Shown: positions 41,122 to 50,536 of the stretch, piece after piece
Layout: the number at the start of each line of letters is the position of its first letter
How positions within the stretch are numbered: the stretch's first letter is position 1
Assembly: GCF_023715745.1 (NCBI RefSeq)
Contig: NZ_JAMBOV010000001.1
Location: 806,001-870,000, forward strand
Direction of reading: 5' to 3'
Length of the DNA stretch: 64,000 nucleotides
Source: Microbacterium oleivorans
GTDB taxonomy: Bacteria; Actinomycetota; Actinomycetes; Actinomycetales; Microbacteriaceae
Made by a program: the position numbers and the translations under genes
Notes under the pieces: model-generated
Databases searched by the model: none
What the model was told of the DNA's origin: nothing
Seen by the model: only the letters and a program-made list of their open reading frames with translations

Positions 41122-41679
41122 TCAGACGCCGTAGAGCTCGGTGATCCGTCCGCGCAGCTGCACGCTGCAGGCGGCGACCGCGTCGCGCCAATCGGTGATC
41201 GCGTCGTCCTGCGCGCTGTCGGAGACGGCCTTCAGCACACGGATGGGCACGCCGAACTGCTGCGCCACCCAGATGTAGGCGTACGCCTCCATGTCCACGA
41301 GGGTGCCGCCGAGTGCGCGGATGGCCTCCACGGTTCCGGCGTCGTCCACGAAGTGGTCGCCGGTCGCGATGATCGTGCCGTCACGTCCCGCGATCGACAC
41401 GGTCGCCGGCAGCGACACGTGCTGACCGGCGATGCCGTCGACGTCCGAGACGTCGTGCTGCAGCGCGGTGGTCACGTCGTGGACGCCGGTCGCCTCGGGA
41501 TCGACCGAGCCTGCGGTGCCGACCACCACGATCTCCTCGTACTCCCCGCGGTCGAGCGCGCGGGTGAGTGCGTACGTCGCCTGCAGCTTGCCGGGACCCG
41601 TCACGAGACGGTCGAAGCCGGGAAGCTCCTCCGGGAAGGCGACCAGTTCGGAGTCGAGGGCGGCGACGAGGAGCTTCAC
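41122..41679 (-). CDS. 5'-methylthioadenosine/S-adenosylhomocysteine nucleosidase-like protein
   Basis: The 185-residue PNP/UDP phosphorylase-fold protein probably cleaves adenine from methylthioadenosine or S-adenosylhomocysteine. It contains VVVGTAGSVD, the substrate-binding VDMEAYAY (Met-Glu contacting ribose) and AVSDSAQDD with the catalytic Asp. It is shorter than E. coli MtnN (about 230 residues), having shorter connecting loops. GTG 41679 has GATGAT 6 nt upstream. The same strand carries nadE 23 bp upstream, so the two may be co-transcribed. Confidence 0.8.
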   Translation of the reverse strand: MKLLVAALDSELVAFPEELPGFDRLVTGPGKLQATYALTRALDRGEYEEIVVVGTAGSVDPEATGVHDVTTALQHDVSDVDGIAGQHVSLPATVSIAGRDGTIIATGDHFVDDAGTVEAIRALGGTLVDMEAYAYIWVAQQFGVPIRVLKAVSDSAQDDAITDWRDAVAACSVQLRGRITELYGV

Positions 41680-41702
41680 CGATCCATCATCGCACCCGCA
41701 CG

Positions 41703-43769
41703 TCAGTGCGTCGGGCGGGGGAAGGCGGCGTCGAGATCGGCGAGCCAGGCCGCGGCATTGCCGTCGGAGGGTGCGCGCCAGTCGCCCCGGGGCGAGAGCG
41801 AGCCCGCGGGCGAGACCTTCGGGGCGTTGGGCACGGCGCTGCGCTTGAACTGCGCGAATCCGAAGTAGCGCTGCAGGAACACCCGCAGCCACCGCACGAT
41901 CGTCTCGCGGTCGAAGGCGTACCGCTCGTCCTCCGGGAAGCCGGGGGGCCACGCCCCGGCATCCGCGTCCGCCCATGCCTGCTCGGCCAGGAACACGATC
42001 TTCGACGGGCGGAAACCGTAGCGCAGCACGTGGAAGAGCGTGAAGTCGTGCAGCGCGTACGGGCCGATCGTGCTCTCGGTCGACTGCACCTTGCCGTCCG
42101 CGCCCGCCGGCACCAGCTCGGGGCTGATCTCGGTGTCGAGCACTGCCTGGAGCACCTCTTTCGCGCGGTCGGTGAGGGTCGTCCCCGACTCGTCGCTGTG
42201 CGCGATCACCCACCGGATGAGGTGCTGGATGAGGGTCTTGGGGACGCCCGCGTTGACGCCGTAGTGCGCCATGTGGTCGCCGACGCCGTAGGTCGCCCAG
42301 CCGAGGGCGAGTTCGGACAGGTCGGAGGTGCCGATGACGATGCCGCCGCGCTGGTTCGCGAGGCGGAAGAGGAAGTCGGTGCGTGCGCCCGCCTGGACGT
42401 TCTCGAACGTGACGTCGTACACCGGCTCGCCCTCGGCGAACGGGTGTCCGAGTCCCGTCAGCAGCTCGGTGGCCATCGGCCGGATGTCGATCGTCTCGAT
42501 CGTCGCTCCGATCGCCTCGGCGAGGGCGATCGCGTTCGACTTCGTGTGGTCGCCGGTGGCGAAGCCCGGCATCGTGAACGCGAGGATGTCGCTGCGGGGC
42601 CTGCCCATCCGGTCCATCGCGCGGGCGACGACCAGCAGAGCGTGCGTCGAGTCGAGGCCGCCCGAGACGCCGATGACCGGCTTCGGCTGTCCGATCGCGC
42701 GCAGGCGCTGCTCGAGACCGGAGACCTGGATGTTGAACGCCTCGTAGCAGTCGAGGTCGAGACGGGCCGGGTCGTCGGGGACGAACGGGAACCGGTCGAG
42801 CGGTCGCCGGAGTCCGCGGACGGATGCCGCCGCGGCGACGGTGAACGGGATGCGGCGCACGGGCACCCCGACGCTGCGCGCGTTGTCCTCGAAGGTGCCC
42901 TGGCGCAGCCGGTCCTGGCGCAGCCGGTCGAGATCGACGTCGGCGACCGCCCGGCGCGGACCGTCGGGAAAGCGCTCGGTCTCGGCGAGGAGGGTGCCGT
43001 TCTCGTAGATGATCGTCTGCCCGTCCCACGAGACGTCGTTGGTCGACTCACCCTGTCCTGCGGCGGCGTAGACGTAGGCAGCGAGACACCGGAAGGACTG
43101 CGACTGCGCGAGGATGCGGCGGTCCTCGGCGCGGGCGATGGTGATGGGGCTCCCCGACAGATTCGCGAGCACCGTCGCGCCCGCGAGCGCGGCGTGCGAG
43201 GACGGCGGCACGGGCACCCAGAAGTCCTCGCAGATCTCGGCGTGCACGACGAGTCCCGGCACGTCCGTCGCCTCGAACAGCAGGTCGGTGCCCACCGGCA
43301 CCTCCGCGCCGGCGAGGGCCATGTGGCTCGGCGCGTCGTCGCCGCGGGCGTACCAGCGCGACTCGTAGAACTCGCGGTACGTGGGGAGGTGGGACTTCGG
43401 CGCGACGCCGAGGACGCTGCCGCGGTGGATGACGACGGCGCAGTTGTAGAGCCGGTTCTCGATCCGCAGGGGAGCGCCGACGATCAGCAGAGGGGTGAGG
43501 TCGGCGGATGCCGCGACCAGGCGGTCGATCGCGACGAGGACGGCATCCAGGACGACGTCCTGCATCACGAGGTCTTCGATCGCGTACCCGGTCAGCCCCA
43601 GCTCGGGGAAGACCGCGACGGCGACACCGTCGTCGTGACAGGCGTGCGCGCTCGCCAGGATCGACTCGGCGTTGGCGGCGGGATCGGCGATGGCCACCGG
43701 CACCGTGCACGCGGCGACGCGGGCGTATCCGTGCCGGTACGGGTTCTCGAAAGGCAGCTCCTGGGTCAC
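41703..43769 (-). CDS. nadE: Glutamine-dependent NAD+ synthetase
   Basis: The 688-residue enzyme makes NAD+ from deamido-NAD+, ATP and glutamine. Its N-terminal nitrilase-type glutaminase has the triad in FPELGLTGYA (Glu), KSHLPTY (Lys) and EICEDFW (Cys). The C-terminal synthetase has the PP-loop GVSGGLDST and later IGTSDLSELALGW. The length matches the mycobacterial two-domain type with an internal ammonia tunnel. The GTG start has CAGACT 6 nt upstream and no ribosome site. Confidence 0.96.
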   Translation of the reverse strand: MTQELPFENPYRHGYARVAACTVPVAIADPAANAESILASAHACHDDGVAVAVFPELGLTGYAIEDLVMQDVVLDAVLVAIDRLVAASADLTPLLIVGAPLRIENRLYNCAVVIHRGSVLGVAPKSHLPTYREFYESRWYARGDDAPSHMALAGAEVPVGTDLLFEATDVPGLVVHAEICEDFWVPVPPSSHAALAGATVLANLSGSPITIARAEDRRILAQSQSFRCLAAYVYAAAGQGESTNDVSWDGQTIIYENGTLLAETERFPDGPRRAVADVDLDRLRQDRLRQGTFEDNARSVGVPVRRIPFTVAAAASVRGLRRPLDRFPFVPDDPARLDLDCYEAFNIQVSGLEQRLRAIGQPKPVIGVSGGLDSTHALLVVARAMDRMGRPRSDILAFTMPGFATGDHTKSNAIALAEAIGATIETIDIRPMATELLTGLGHPFAEGEPVYDVTFENVQAGARTDFLFRLANQRGGIVIGTSDLSELALGWATYGVGDHMAHYGVNAGVPKTLIQHLIRWVIAHSDESGTTLTDRAKEVLQAVLDTEISPELVPAGADGKVQSTESTIGPYALHDFTLFHVLRYGFRPSKIVFLAEQAWADADAGAWPPGFPEDERYAFDRETIVRWLRVFLQRYFGFAQFKRSAVPNAPKVSPAGSLSPRGDWRAPSDGNAAAWLADLDAAFPRPTH

Positions 43770-43870
43770 GGGTCCAGTCTGTCAGGTGCCTGCCCGCCCG
43801 CCATGGGGCTTGTGCGTGCTCGGGAAGCATGTCGGTGGTCGCGGATAGTGTCGGTTCCCGAGAGGGGATC

Positions 43871-46800
43871 ATGCGATACATCGAAGACGACGGCCGGATC
43901 GTCTGGAGCGCGAGCGACCTGAAAGCCGCGGCCGAGTGCGAATTCGCCTGGCTGCGGGCGATCGACGCGAAGCTCGGCCGGATCGCGGCGGTCGAGGACC
44001 CCGAGGACCTCACGCTCGAGCGCGCGGGACGTCTCGGCACCCAGCACGAGCGCCGGGTGTTCGAGGCCTATCGCGACGCGCACCCCGGAGCCGTGGTCGA
44101 GATCGCCGAGACCCGGTCGTCGGATGCGGCAGGCCTCGCCGCCGCGGTGGCCGCGACCGACGCGGCGCTCGCCGACCCCGACGTGCGGGTCGTCTATCAG
44201 GCGGCGTTCTCCACCGACGAGTTCGTCGGGTTCGCCGATTTCCTCGTGCGTGCCGCCGACGGCCGCTGGATCGTGCAGGACACCAAGCTCGCCCGACACG
44301 CTCGCGTCACCGCACTGATGCAGCTGGCGGCATACGTCGATCAGCTCGACCGCCTCGGCGTCACGCGCGCCGACGAGGTGCAGCTGCTGCTCGGCGACGG
44401 CACCGTCTCCACCCACGCCGTGCGCGACCTGATGCCGGTGTTCGGACTCCGTCGCGACAGGCTCCGCGCGCTCATCGCGGACCGCGACGTGCCCGCGGGG
44501 TCCTCGGGATCGCCGATCCCGTGGGGCGACGACCGAGGCGAGCTCCGCGTCGTCGCCTGCGGGCGATGCGCGACGTGCGACCTCGAGGTCGTCGCGCACC
44601 GCGACCTGCTGCTGGTCGCCGGTATGCGACCCGTTCAGCGCGACCGCCTGCGGGCAGCGGGGGTCGCGACCATCGACGCCCTGGCAGCGTCCCGCGAGGC
44701 CCCGCCGCGGATGTCGTGGGACACCTTCTCGGGGCTGCGCACGCAAGCGAGGCTGCAGCTCGAGAGCCCGGCCGGCGGCGTCGACGACGCCCCGGTGCCG
44801 ACGGGCATCGCTCCGGCGGGACCTGCGATCCCCACCTTCGACGTCGTCTTCCCGAAGGCGCTCGGCGCCCTCCCGCGTCCCGACCACGGAGATCTGTTCT
44901 TCGATTTCGAGGGCGACCCCCTCTACACCGAGGGCGCGGCGGTGCAGTGGGGGATCGACTACCTCTTCGGCTGGGTCGACGAGACCGAGCAGTACTCCGC
45001 CCTGTGGGCCCATTCCTTCGCCGACGAGAAGCGGGCGCTCGAGGAGTTCCTCGAGTTCGTCGCGGTCCGCCGCCGCACGCATCCCGGCATGCACATCTAC
45101 CACTACGCCCCGTACGAGCCGACGCACCTGCTCGCGATGGCGGCGAGGCACGGGGTGGGCGAGGCTGCGGTCGACCGGCTGCTCCGCGACGGCGTCTTCG
45201 TCGACCTCTACCCGATCGTCCGTCGCGCCCTCCGCGTCGGGTCTCGGTCCTACTCCATCAAGAAGCTCGAGCCCCTCTACATGGGCGACGAGGTCCGGAC
45301 GAGCGACGTCCAGCGAGGGGATGACTCGATCGTCCGCTACGTCGAGGCACGCGCGCTCGAGGACGCCGGTGACGATGCGGCGGCCCGCCTCATCCTCGAC
45401 GACCTCGCCGACTACAACCGCTACGACTGCGTGTCGACTCGTCGCCTGCGCGACTGGCTCGTCGACCGTGCCCGAGAGGCGAAGCTGGTGCCCTCGCGTG
45501 AGCCCGAAGCGGGGGAGGCGGTGTACGAGCCGTCGCCGCGCGCAGAAGCGCTCGCCCGCTTCGCGGTGGATGCCGCGGACGAGGTCGTCGCCCAGGCGCT
45601 GCGCCTCGGAGCGGCGGCCATCGACTACTACCCACGCGAGGCGAAGACCTTCTGGGCCACGCACTTCCTGCGACTGCGCGAGCCGGTGTCCGTCTGGGAG
45701 GACACGCGCGACGTCGTGGTGGTCGACCGCGACCGCTGTCGCGTGCTGACCGACTGGCATCGACCGGAAGGTCTCACCGCGGTGCGCCGCGTCGTCGAGA
45801 TCCGCGGCGAGTTCGCCCCTGGCACGCGCCTGACCGTCGGTCAGAGTCCGTACGCCGTCTACGAACTGCCGGCCCCCTTCCCGATCGAGACCAGCCCGCG
45901 TTGGATCCACGCCGCGCGCTCCGTCTCCGTCGTCGACGTCCTCGACGACGGGGTCGTGATCGAGGAGAACGCCTACCAGGGCTTCACATGGCAGGAGCTC
46001 CCCGTCGCCCTGACCCCGCCGGCGCCGCCGCGCGCCGGAAGCCAGCAGGCCGCGATCGACGAGTGGGCGGACGCCGTGCTGGCGGCATCCCCCACCCTCC
46101 CCGCCGACCCGGCCACCGACCTCCTGCTGCGCCGGCCGCCGCGACACGAGGGGCCGCTCCCGCGCACCGGCGACGACGTCGCCGACATCGCGGCCGCGCT
46201 CGTCGGCCTGGACGACGGCTACCTCGCGGTGCAGGGCCCGCCCGGCACGGGCAAGACCTACGTCGGATCGCACGTGGTGGCGCGTCTGGTCCGTGAGAAG
46301 GGCTTCCGTGTCGGCGTGGTCGCGCAGTCGCACAACGTCGTCGAACACATGCTCGACCGGATCGTCGCCGCGGGGCTCGATCCGGCACTGGTCGCGAAGG
46401 CACCGAAGGGTGCTGCGACCGGGGACGAGCGGTTCACCGTGATCGCGAAGAACCAGCTGGCGGGCTACATCGAGTCGCAGCCCGCCGGATTCGTCGTGGG
46501 CGGTACGGCGTGGGATCTGACCCACACCGGGCGGGTCGCGCGCCGGTCCCTCGACCTGCTGGTCATCGACGAGGCGGGGCAGTTCTCGCTCGCCTCCACC
46601 ATCGCGGTCTCGGCCTCAGCCCGTCGACTGCTGCTCCTCGGCGACCCGCAGCAGCTGCCCCAGGTCAGTCAGGGAACGCACCCGGAACCGGTCGACACGT
46701 CTGCACTCGGGTGGGTCATGGACGATCACGCCGTGATCCCCGCCGACCGCGGCTACTTCCTCGCTCGGACCCGTCGGATGCGTCCCGAGGTCGCCGAGCC

Positions 46801-47416
46801 GGTCTCCCAGTTGGCCTACGAGGGGCAGCTGGAGGCGCACCCCGACACGGCGCTGCGCGCACTCGACGGCGTTCCCGCCGGCGTCGTCCCCGTCCCCCTC
46901 GCGCACACGCGCAACGCGACGCAGTCTCCCGAAGAGGCCGACGAGGTCGTGCGCATCGTCCGCGATCTCGTGGGGGCGCCCTGGACGGACGCGGGAATCA
47001 CCCGTCCGCTGGAGGCGGAGGACGTCATCGTCGTGACTCCCTACAACGCCCAGCAGGTGCTGGTGGAGGAGACACTGACCGGGGCCGGCTTCCCGGGCGT
47101 CCGCGTCGGGACCGTCGACCGGTTCCAGGGCCAGGAGGCGGCCGTCGTCGTGGTCTCGCTCGCGGCGTCCTCCGGTCGGGACGCCCCGCGCGGGCTCGAA
47201 TTCCTGCTGCTGCAGAACCGCATCAATGTCGCCGTCTCCCGTGCCATGCACACGGCGTTCGTGGTCTACGGCACGGGCCTGCTCGACGACCTTCCCCGCA
47301 CGCCCGACGGCGTCACCCGACTGAGCGCCTTCGCACGCCTGGTCGGCGCGGGCGGTCTCCCGTCGCACGCCGCCACGGACGGCGACAGAAGGGTGTCGCC
47401 TCAGACCGTCCCGTAA
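43871..47416 (+). CDS. TM0106-type RecB-like nuclease fused to DEDDy exonuclease and SF1 helicase
   Basis: The 1181-residue protein contains three enzymatic parts. A Cas4/RecB-like nuclease (1-250) has D123 (GFADFL) and the QDTK motif (D137, K139). Four cysteines, C23, C230, C233 and C236, could hold a 4Fe-4S cluster. An RNase H-fold exonuclease (about 340-525) has FDFEG as motif [11 protein letters not shown], and the Y-x3-D motif in YNRYD. A Upf1/Dna2-like superfamily-1 helicase (about 780-1150) has [23 protein letters not shown] and [20 protein letters not shown] precedes ATG 43871 and TAGTGT (43846-43851) is a candidate promoter. It is likely to resect or repair DNA; a defence role is possible but unproven. 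Confidence 0.88.
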   Translation: MRYIEDDGRIVWSASDLKAAAECEFAWLRAIDAKLGRIAAVEDPEDLTLERAGRLGTQHERRVFEAYRDAHPGAVVEIAETRSSDAAGLAAAVAATDAALADPDVRVVYQAAFSTDEFVGFADFLVRAADGRWIVQDTKLARHARVTALMQLAAYVDQLDRLGVTRADEVQLLLGDGTVSTHAVRDLMPVFGLRRDRLRALIADRDVPAGSSGSPIPWGDDRGELRVVACGRCATCDLEVVAHRDLLLVAGMRPVQRDRLRAAGVATIDALAASREAPPRMSWDTFSGLRTQARLQLESPAGGVDDAPVPTGIAPAGPAIPTFDVVFPKALGALPRPDHGDLFFDFEGDPLYTEGAAVQWGIDYLFGWVDETEQYSALWAHSFADEKRALEEFLEFVAVRRRTHPGMHIYHYAPYEPTHLLAMAARHGVGEAAVDRLLRDGVFVDLYPIVRRALRVGSRSYSIKKLEPLYMGDEVRTSDVQRGDDSIVRYVEARALEDAGDDAAARLILDDLADYNRYDCVSTRRLRDWLVDRAREAKLVPSREPEAGEAVYEPSPRAEALARFAVDAADEVVAQALRLGAAAIDYYPREAKTFWATHFLRLREPVSVWEDTRDVVVVDRDRCRVLTDWHRPEGLTAVRRVVEIRGEFAPGTRLTVGQSPYAVYELPAPFPIETSPRWIHAARSVSVVDVLDDGVVIEENAYQGFTWQELPVALTPPAPPRAGSQQAAIDEWADAVLAASPTLPADPATDLLLRRPPRHEGPLPRTGDDVADIAAALVGLDDGYLAVQGPPGTGKTYVGSHVVARLVREKGFRVGVVAQSHNVVEHMLDRIVAAGLDPALVAKAPKGAATGDERFTVIAKNQLAGYIESQPAGFVVGGTAWDLTHTGRVARRSLDLLVIDEAGQFSLASTIAVSASARRLLLLGDPQQLPQVSQGTHPEPVDTSALGWVMDDHAVIPADRGYFLARTRRMRPEVAEPVSQLAYEGQLEAHPDTALRALDGVPAGVVPVPLAHTRNATQSPEEADEVVRIVRDLVGAPWTDAGITRPLEAEDVIVVTPYNAQQVLVEETLTGAGFPGVRVGTVDRFQGQEAAVVVVSLAASSGRDAPRGLEFLLLQNRINVAVSRAMHTAFVVYGTGLLDDLPRTPDGVTRLSAFARLVGAGGLPSHAATDGDRRVSPQTVP

Positions 47417-48033
47417 AGGCGGTCGCCCGCGTCGCCGAGTCCGGGCACGATGTAGCCCTTCTCGTTGAGACGCTCGTCGAGGGCACCCAGGACGAGCGTG
47501 ACATCGCGGTCGCCGACCTGTTTCTCGATCGCGGCGAGGCCCTCCGGCGCGGCCAGGATGCAGACCGCGGTGACGTCCTGCGCGCCGCGGGCGAAGAGGA
47601 AGTCGATCGCGGCACCCAGCGAGCCGCCTGTGGCGAGCATCGGGTCGAGGACGAAGCACTGGCGGTCGCTCAGGTCGTCGGGGAGACGTTCGGCGTACGT
47701 GTACGGCTCGAAGGTCTCCTCGTTGCGCGCCATCCCGAGGAAGCCGACCTCGGCGGTCGGGAGCAGGGTCGTCATGCCGTCGAGCATGCCGAGGCCCGCG
47801 CGCAGGATCGGGACGACGAGCGGGCGCGGCTCGCTGATCTTCAGCCCCGTCGTGCGGGTGACCGGGGTCTCGATCTCGATCTCCTCGACGCGCACGCCGC
47901 GGGTCGCCTCGTAGGCGAGGAGGGTGATGAGCTCCGCCGTCAGCTGACGGAACACCGGCGAGGTCGTGCGCTTGTCGCGCAGCACCGTGAGCTTGTGGGT
48001 GATGAGGGGGTGGTCGGCGACGTGCACACGCAT
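47401..48033 (-). CDS. upp: Uracil phosphoribosyltransferase
   Basis: The 210-residue enzyme converts uracil and PRPP to UMP in pyrimidine salvage. It has [12 protein letters not shown] (about residues 75-86), the PRPP loop [10 protein letters not shown] and the C-terminal uracil-binding [18 protein letters not shown] at 48040-48045 lies 6 nt before the ATG. The 3' end overlaps the convergent helicase/nuclease gene by 16 bp. It would compete for uracil with the degradation operon elsewhere in the window. Confidence 0.97.
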   Translation of the reverse strand: MRVHVADHPLITHKLTVLRDKRTTSPVFRQLTAELITLLAYEATRGVRVEEIEIETPVTRTTGLKISEPRPLVVPILRAGLGMLDGMTTLLPTAEVGFLGMARNEETFEPYTYAERLPDDLSDRQCFVLDPMLATGGSLGAAIDFLFARGAQDVTAVCILAAPEGLAAIEKQVGDRDVTLVLGALDERLNEKGYIVPGLGDAGDRLYGTV

Positions 48034-48039
48034 GCGTCC

Positions 48040-48058
48040 AGGCTACCGGGGCTACGCT
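48040..48058. promoter_or_regulatory. Back-to-back leaderless promoters for upp and tadA
   Basis: TAGCCT on the minus strand (48040-48045) and TACGCT on the plus strand (48053-48058) each lie exactly 6 nt from their start codon. This compact divergent arrangement leaves only 31 bp between genes and mirrors the cofE/cofD pair. Confidence 0.65.
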
Positions 48059-48064
48059 GACGAC

Positions 48065-48529
48065 GTGAGTCTGCCCGTCCCCGCCGCCGACGATACGGCG
48101 ATGGCGCGAGCGCTCGACCTCGCCGCCCTGGCGGCCGGCCACGGTGACGTGCCGGTCGGGGCGGTGGTGACGCGTGCGGGGTTGATCGTCGGCGAGGGAC
48201 GCAACCTGCGCGAACGCGACGGCGATCCGCTCGCGCACGCGGAGATCGTCGCGCTGCGGGCCGCGGCATCCGCTCTCGGTTCCTGGAACCTCGACGACTG
48301 CACGCTCGTGGTCACGCTCGAGCCGTGCGTCATGTGCGCGGGGGCGATCCTGCAGACCCGGGTCGCGCGCGTCGTGTTCGGCGCATGGGACGAGAAAGCG
48401 GGAGCCGCGGGATCGGTGCACGACCTGCTGCGGGACCGACGCATGCCGCACCGGGCGGAGGTGCTCGGCGGGGTCCGCGCGGCGGACGCGGCGGACCTGC
48501 TGCGGAACTTCTTCGACGAGAGGCGCTGA
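48065..48529 (+). CDS. tadA: tRNA adenosine-34 deaminase (TadA-type)
   Basis: Converts A34 to inosine in the tRNA-Arg wobble position. The 154-residue cytidine-deaminase-fold protein has the zinc and proton-shuttle motif HAE (LAHAEIVAL, near residue 62) and EPCVMCAGA, and ends with the LLRNFFDERR helix typical of TadA. GTG 48065 is chosen from the TACGCT spacing; there is no ribosome site. Confidence 0.93.
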   Translation: MSLPVPAADDTAMARALDLAALAAGHGDVPVGAVVTRAGLIVGEGRNLRERDGDPLAHAEIVALRAAASALGSWNLDDCTLVVTLEPCVMCAGAILQTRVARVVFGAWDEKAGAAGSVHDLLRDRRMPHRAEVLGGVRAADAADLLRNFFDERR

Positions 48530-48537
48530 GCGACCCG

Positions 48538-49650
48538 TCAGTCCGACGAGCTGAGGATGATGGCCTCGGTCGGCGGTGCGGGGGATGCCGGCGATCCGAT
48601 GTAGCCGGTCAGCTCCAGGAGCGCGCGTCGGAAGACCGCGGGGCGCTCGAGGTGCGGGGTGTGACCGACGCCGGGCAGTGCGAGCTCGGTGGCGATGCCC
48701 CCGGCATCCGTGTACCGCCGCAGCACCTCGCGGGTCTGCGCCACCATCGGCTGGGCCGGGGCGACGTCGGCGCCCGGCCAGTCGGGGATGATCCCCAGCG
48801 CGCCGAGGTGGTTCGGGTCGGAGAAGGACGTGTCGGAGACGACCGGGTCGAGCACGCCGCGCACCCAGAGGATCGAGGGCTTCTCGGGCAGATCGACGAT
48901 GCCCGAGACGTCGAAGTTGCCGGGCGCCAGGGCGTTGAGCACGCCGACCCGGCCGGGCGCGTAGCCCGGCCAGTGCGGGCTCGTCACGGACTCGCCCGGG
49001 TAGTTGCCCGTGGCGGTCGAGGTGGAGAGCATGGCCTCGATCCAGAGGTCCTCGCGCTCGGTCCGGAAGCCCTCGGCGACGAAGCTCGCTCGGAAGACGC
49101 TCCGCGGTGACGTGGACGCGTCGGCGCCGGTCTCGCGCGCGGTCAGCCGACGGACGAACTCCGGGTTGGCGGTGCCCGCCCCGCAGCCCGCGTCGTCATC
49201 GGTCAGCCGGGACCCGTCGAGCCGGGTGCCGCCCAGGCCGAAGGGCGAGACGGGCGACTCGAGCAGGATCGTGCGCACCGGGTGATCGAGAGCGAACTGC
49301 AGCGCGACGGCACCACCGAGATCCCACCCGACGAGGTGCGGTGCCTCGATGCCGAGTTCCGCCAGGGTGGCGGCCACGTCGTCGCTGAGGTCGCGGACGC
49401 CGCGGGAGGCGTCGACCGGCATGTGCTCCGTGCCCCCGAAACCGCGCAGATCGACGGCGACCACCCGGAACTCGGCGGGCAGATCCTGCATGAGCTCCTG
49501 CCAGACGAGGGCGGACGACAGGGCGCCGTGCAGGAGGACGACGGTGCGCTCGGGATCGGCGTCGGCGGTGTCGCCGACGCGCTCGAGGATGTTGACGCTC
49601 AGCCGGTCCGTGTCGATGATGCGGGACGTGATTCCGTCGAGGAGGGTCAT
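48538..49650 (-). CDS. Alpha/beta hydrolase with aspartate nucleophile
   Basis: The 370-residue protein has the oxyanion motif HGALSS (residues 41-46), a nucleophile elbow GWDLGG with D110 where esterases have Ser, a cap region and a C-terminal catalytic His in LPGVGHTPHLERP. Asp nucleophiles occur in epoxide hydrolases and haloalkane or haloacid dehalogenases. The family cannot be fixed further. TATCAT at 49657-49662 is 6 nt before the ATG. It is divergent from proC and converges on tadA. Confidence 0.85.
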   Translation of the reverse strand: MTLLDGITSRIIDTDRLSVNILERVGDTADADPERTVVLLHGALSSALVWQELMQDLPAEFRVVAVDLRGFGGTEHMPVDASRGVRDLSDDVAATLAELGIEAPHLVGWDLGGAVALQFALDHPVRTILLESPVSPFGLGGTRLDGSRLTDDDAGCGAGTANPEFVRRLTARETGADASTSPRSVFRASFVAEGFRTEREDLWIEAMLSTSTATGNYPGESVTSPHWPGYAPGRVGVLNALAPGNFDVSGIVDLPEKPSILWVRGVLDPVVSDTSFSDPNHLGALGIIPDWPGADVAPAQPMVAQTREVLRRYTDAGGIATELALPGVGHTPHLERPAVFRRALLELTGYIGSPASPAPPTEAIILSSSD

Positions 49651-49693
49651 GAGGCGATGATAAGCCGCGGGGGTGGATGACAGGATGGAACGC

Positions 49694-50527
49694 ATGACGC
49701 ACCACCTCCCGCCCGTCGCCATCCTCGGAGCCGGTTCGATGGGGGGTGCGATCGCGCAGGGCATCTCCCGCTCGGGTCAGGCCGCGTCGGTCGTGGTGAC
49801 CAACCGCACGGCCGCCAAGGCGAGCGAGCTCGAGGGGCTGACGGGCGTGACGAGCCTCGCCCTCGCGGACGTTCCGACGGCGAATGCGGATGCCGCGGCA
49901 TCCGCGGACATCGTGCTCGTCGGCGTCAAGCCCGCGATGGTCCCCGACGTGCTCCGCGAGATCGCCGGCTCGCTGCGCCCCGGGACGATCGTCGTGAGCC
50001 TGGCGGCGGGTGTCACCATCGAGACGTTCGAGTCGATCGTCGGGCCCGAGATCCCCGTCATCCGCTCGATGCCGAACACTCCGGCCGTGGTCGGCAAGGC
50101 CGTCACCGGGCTCGCGGCCGGGTCGACGGCGACGGCGGAGCACATCGCGCTCGTGCGCGCGCTCTTCGAGACGTGCGGTGTCGTGATCGAGGTGCCCGAA
50201 GCGCAGATCGACGCGCTGTCCACCGTCTCGGGATCGGGGCCGGCGTACGTGTTCCTGCTGGTCGAGGCGCTCACCGAGGCCGCACGCGGAAAGGGCTTCG
50301 ACGAGGACGACGCGCGACTCATGGCGGAACAGACCTTCATCGGCGCGGCGGCTCTGCTCGAGGCGACCGGCGACGATCCGGCGGAGCTGCGCCGCCGGGT
50401 CACGAGCCCGAAGGGCACAACCGAGCGCGCCATCGGCGTCCTGCAGACGGCGAACCTCGACGGACTCTTCTCGCAGGCGACGGATGCCGCGCTCGCCCGC
50501 GCTCGTGAGCTCGCGAGCGGCGTCTGA
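49694..50527 (+). CDS. proC: Pyrroline-5-carboxylate reductase
   Basis: The 277-residue enzyme makes the last step of proline synthesis with NAD(P)H. It has the N-terminal Rossmann motif AILGAGSMGGAI (about residues 9-20), VGVKPAMVPDVL, VIRSMPNTPAVVGKAV and the C-terminal STVSGSGPAYVFLLVEAL plus VTSPKGTTE. The start ATG is chosen because the family starts just before the Rossmann strand; the sequence upstream has neither a clear ribosome site nor a good TANNNT hexamer. Confidence 0.96.
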   Translation: MTHHLPPVAILGAGSMGGAIAQGISRSGQAASVVVTNRTAAKASELEGLTGVTSLALADVPTANADAAASADIVLVGVKPAMVPDVLREIAGSLRPGTIVVSLAAGVTIETFESIVGPEIPVIRSMPNTPAVVGKAVTGLAAGSTATAEHIALVRALFETCGVVIEVPEAQIDALSTVSGSGPAYVFLLVEALTEAARGKGFDEDDARLMAEQTFIGAAALLEATGDDPAELRRRVTSPKGTTERAIGVLQTANLDGLFSQATDAALARARELASGV

Positions 50528-50536
50528 CGCATCCGC

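Noticed and set aside
43766..46525. A 919-codon minus-strand frame opposite the nuclease-helicase gene
   Set aside because: The plus strand has clear family motifs along the same stretch. The minus frame has no domains and shows the Arg/Val/Gly-rich composition of shadow frames.
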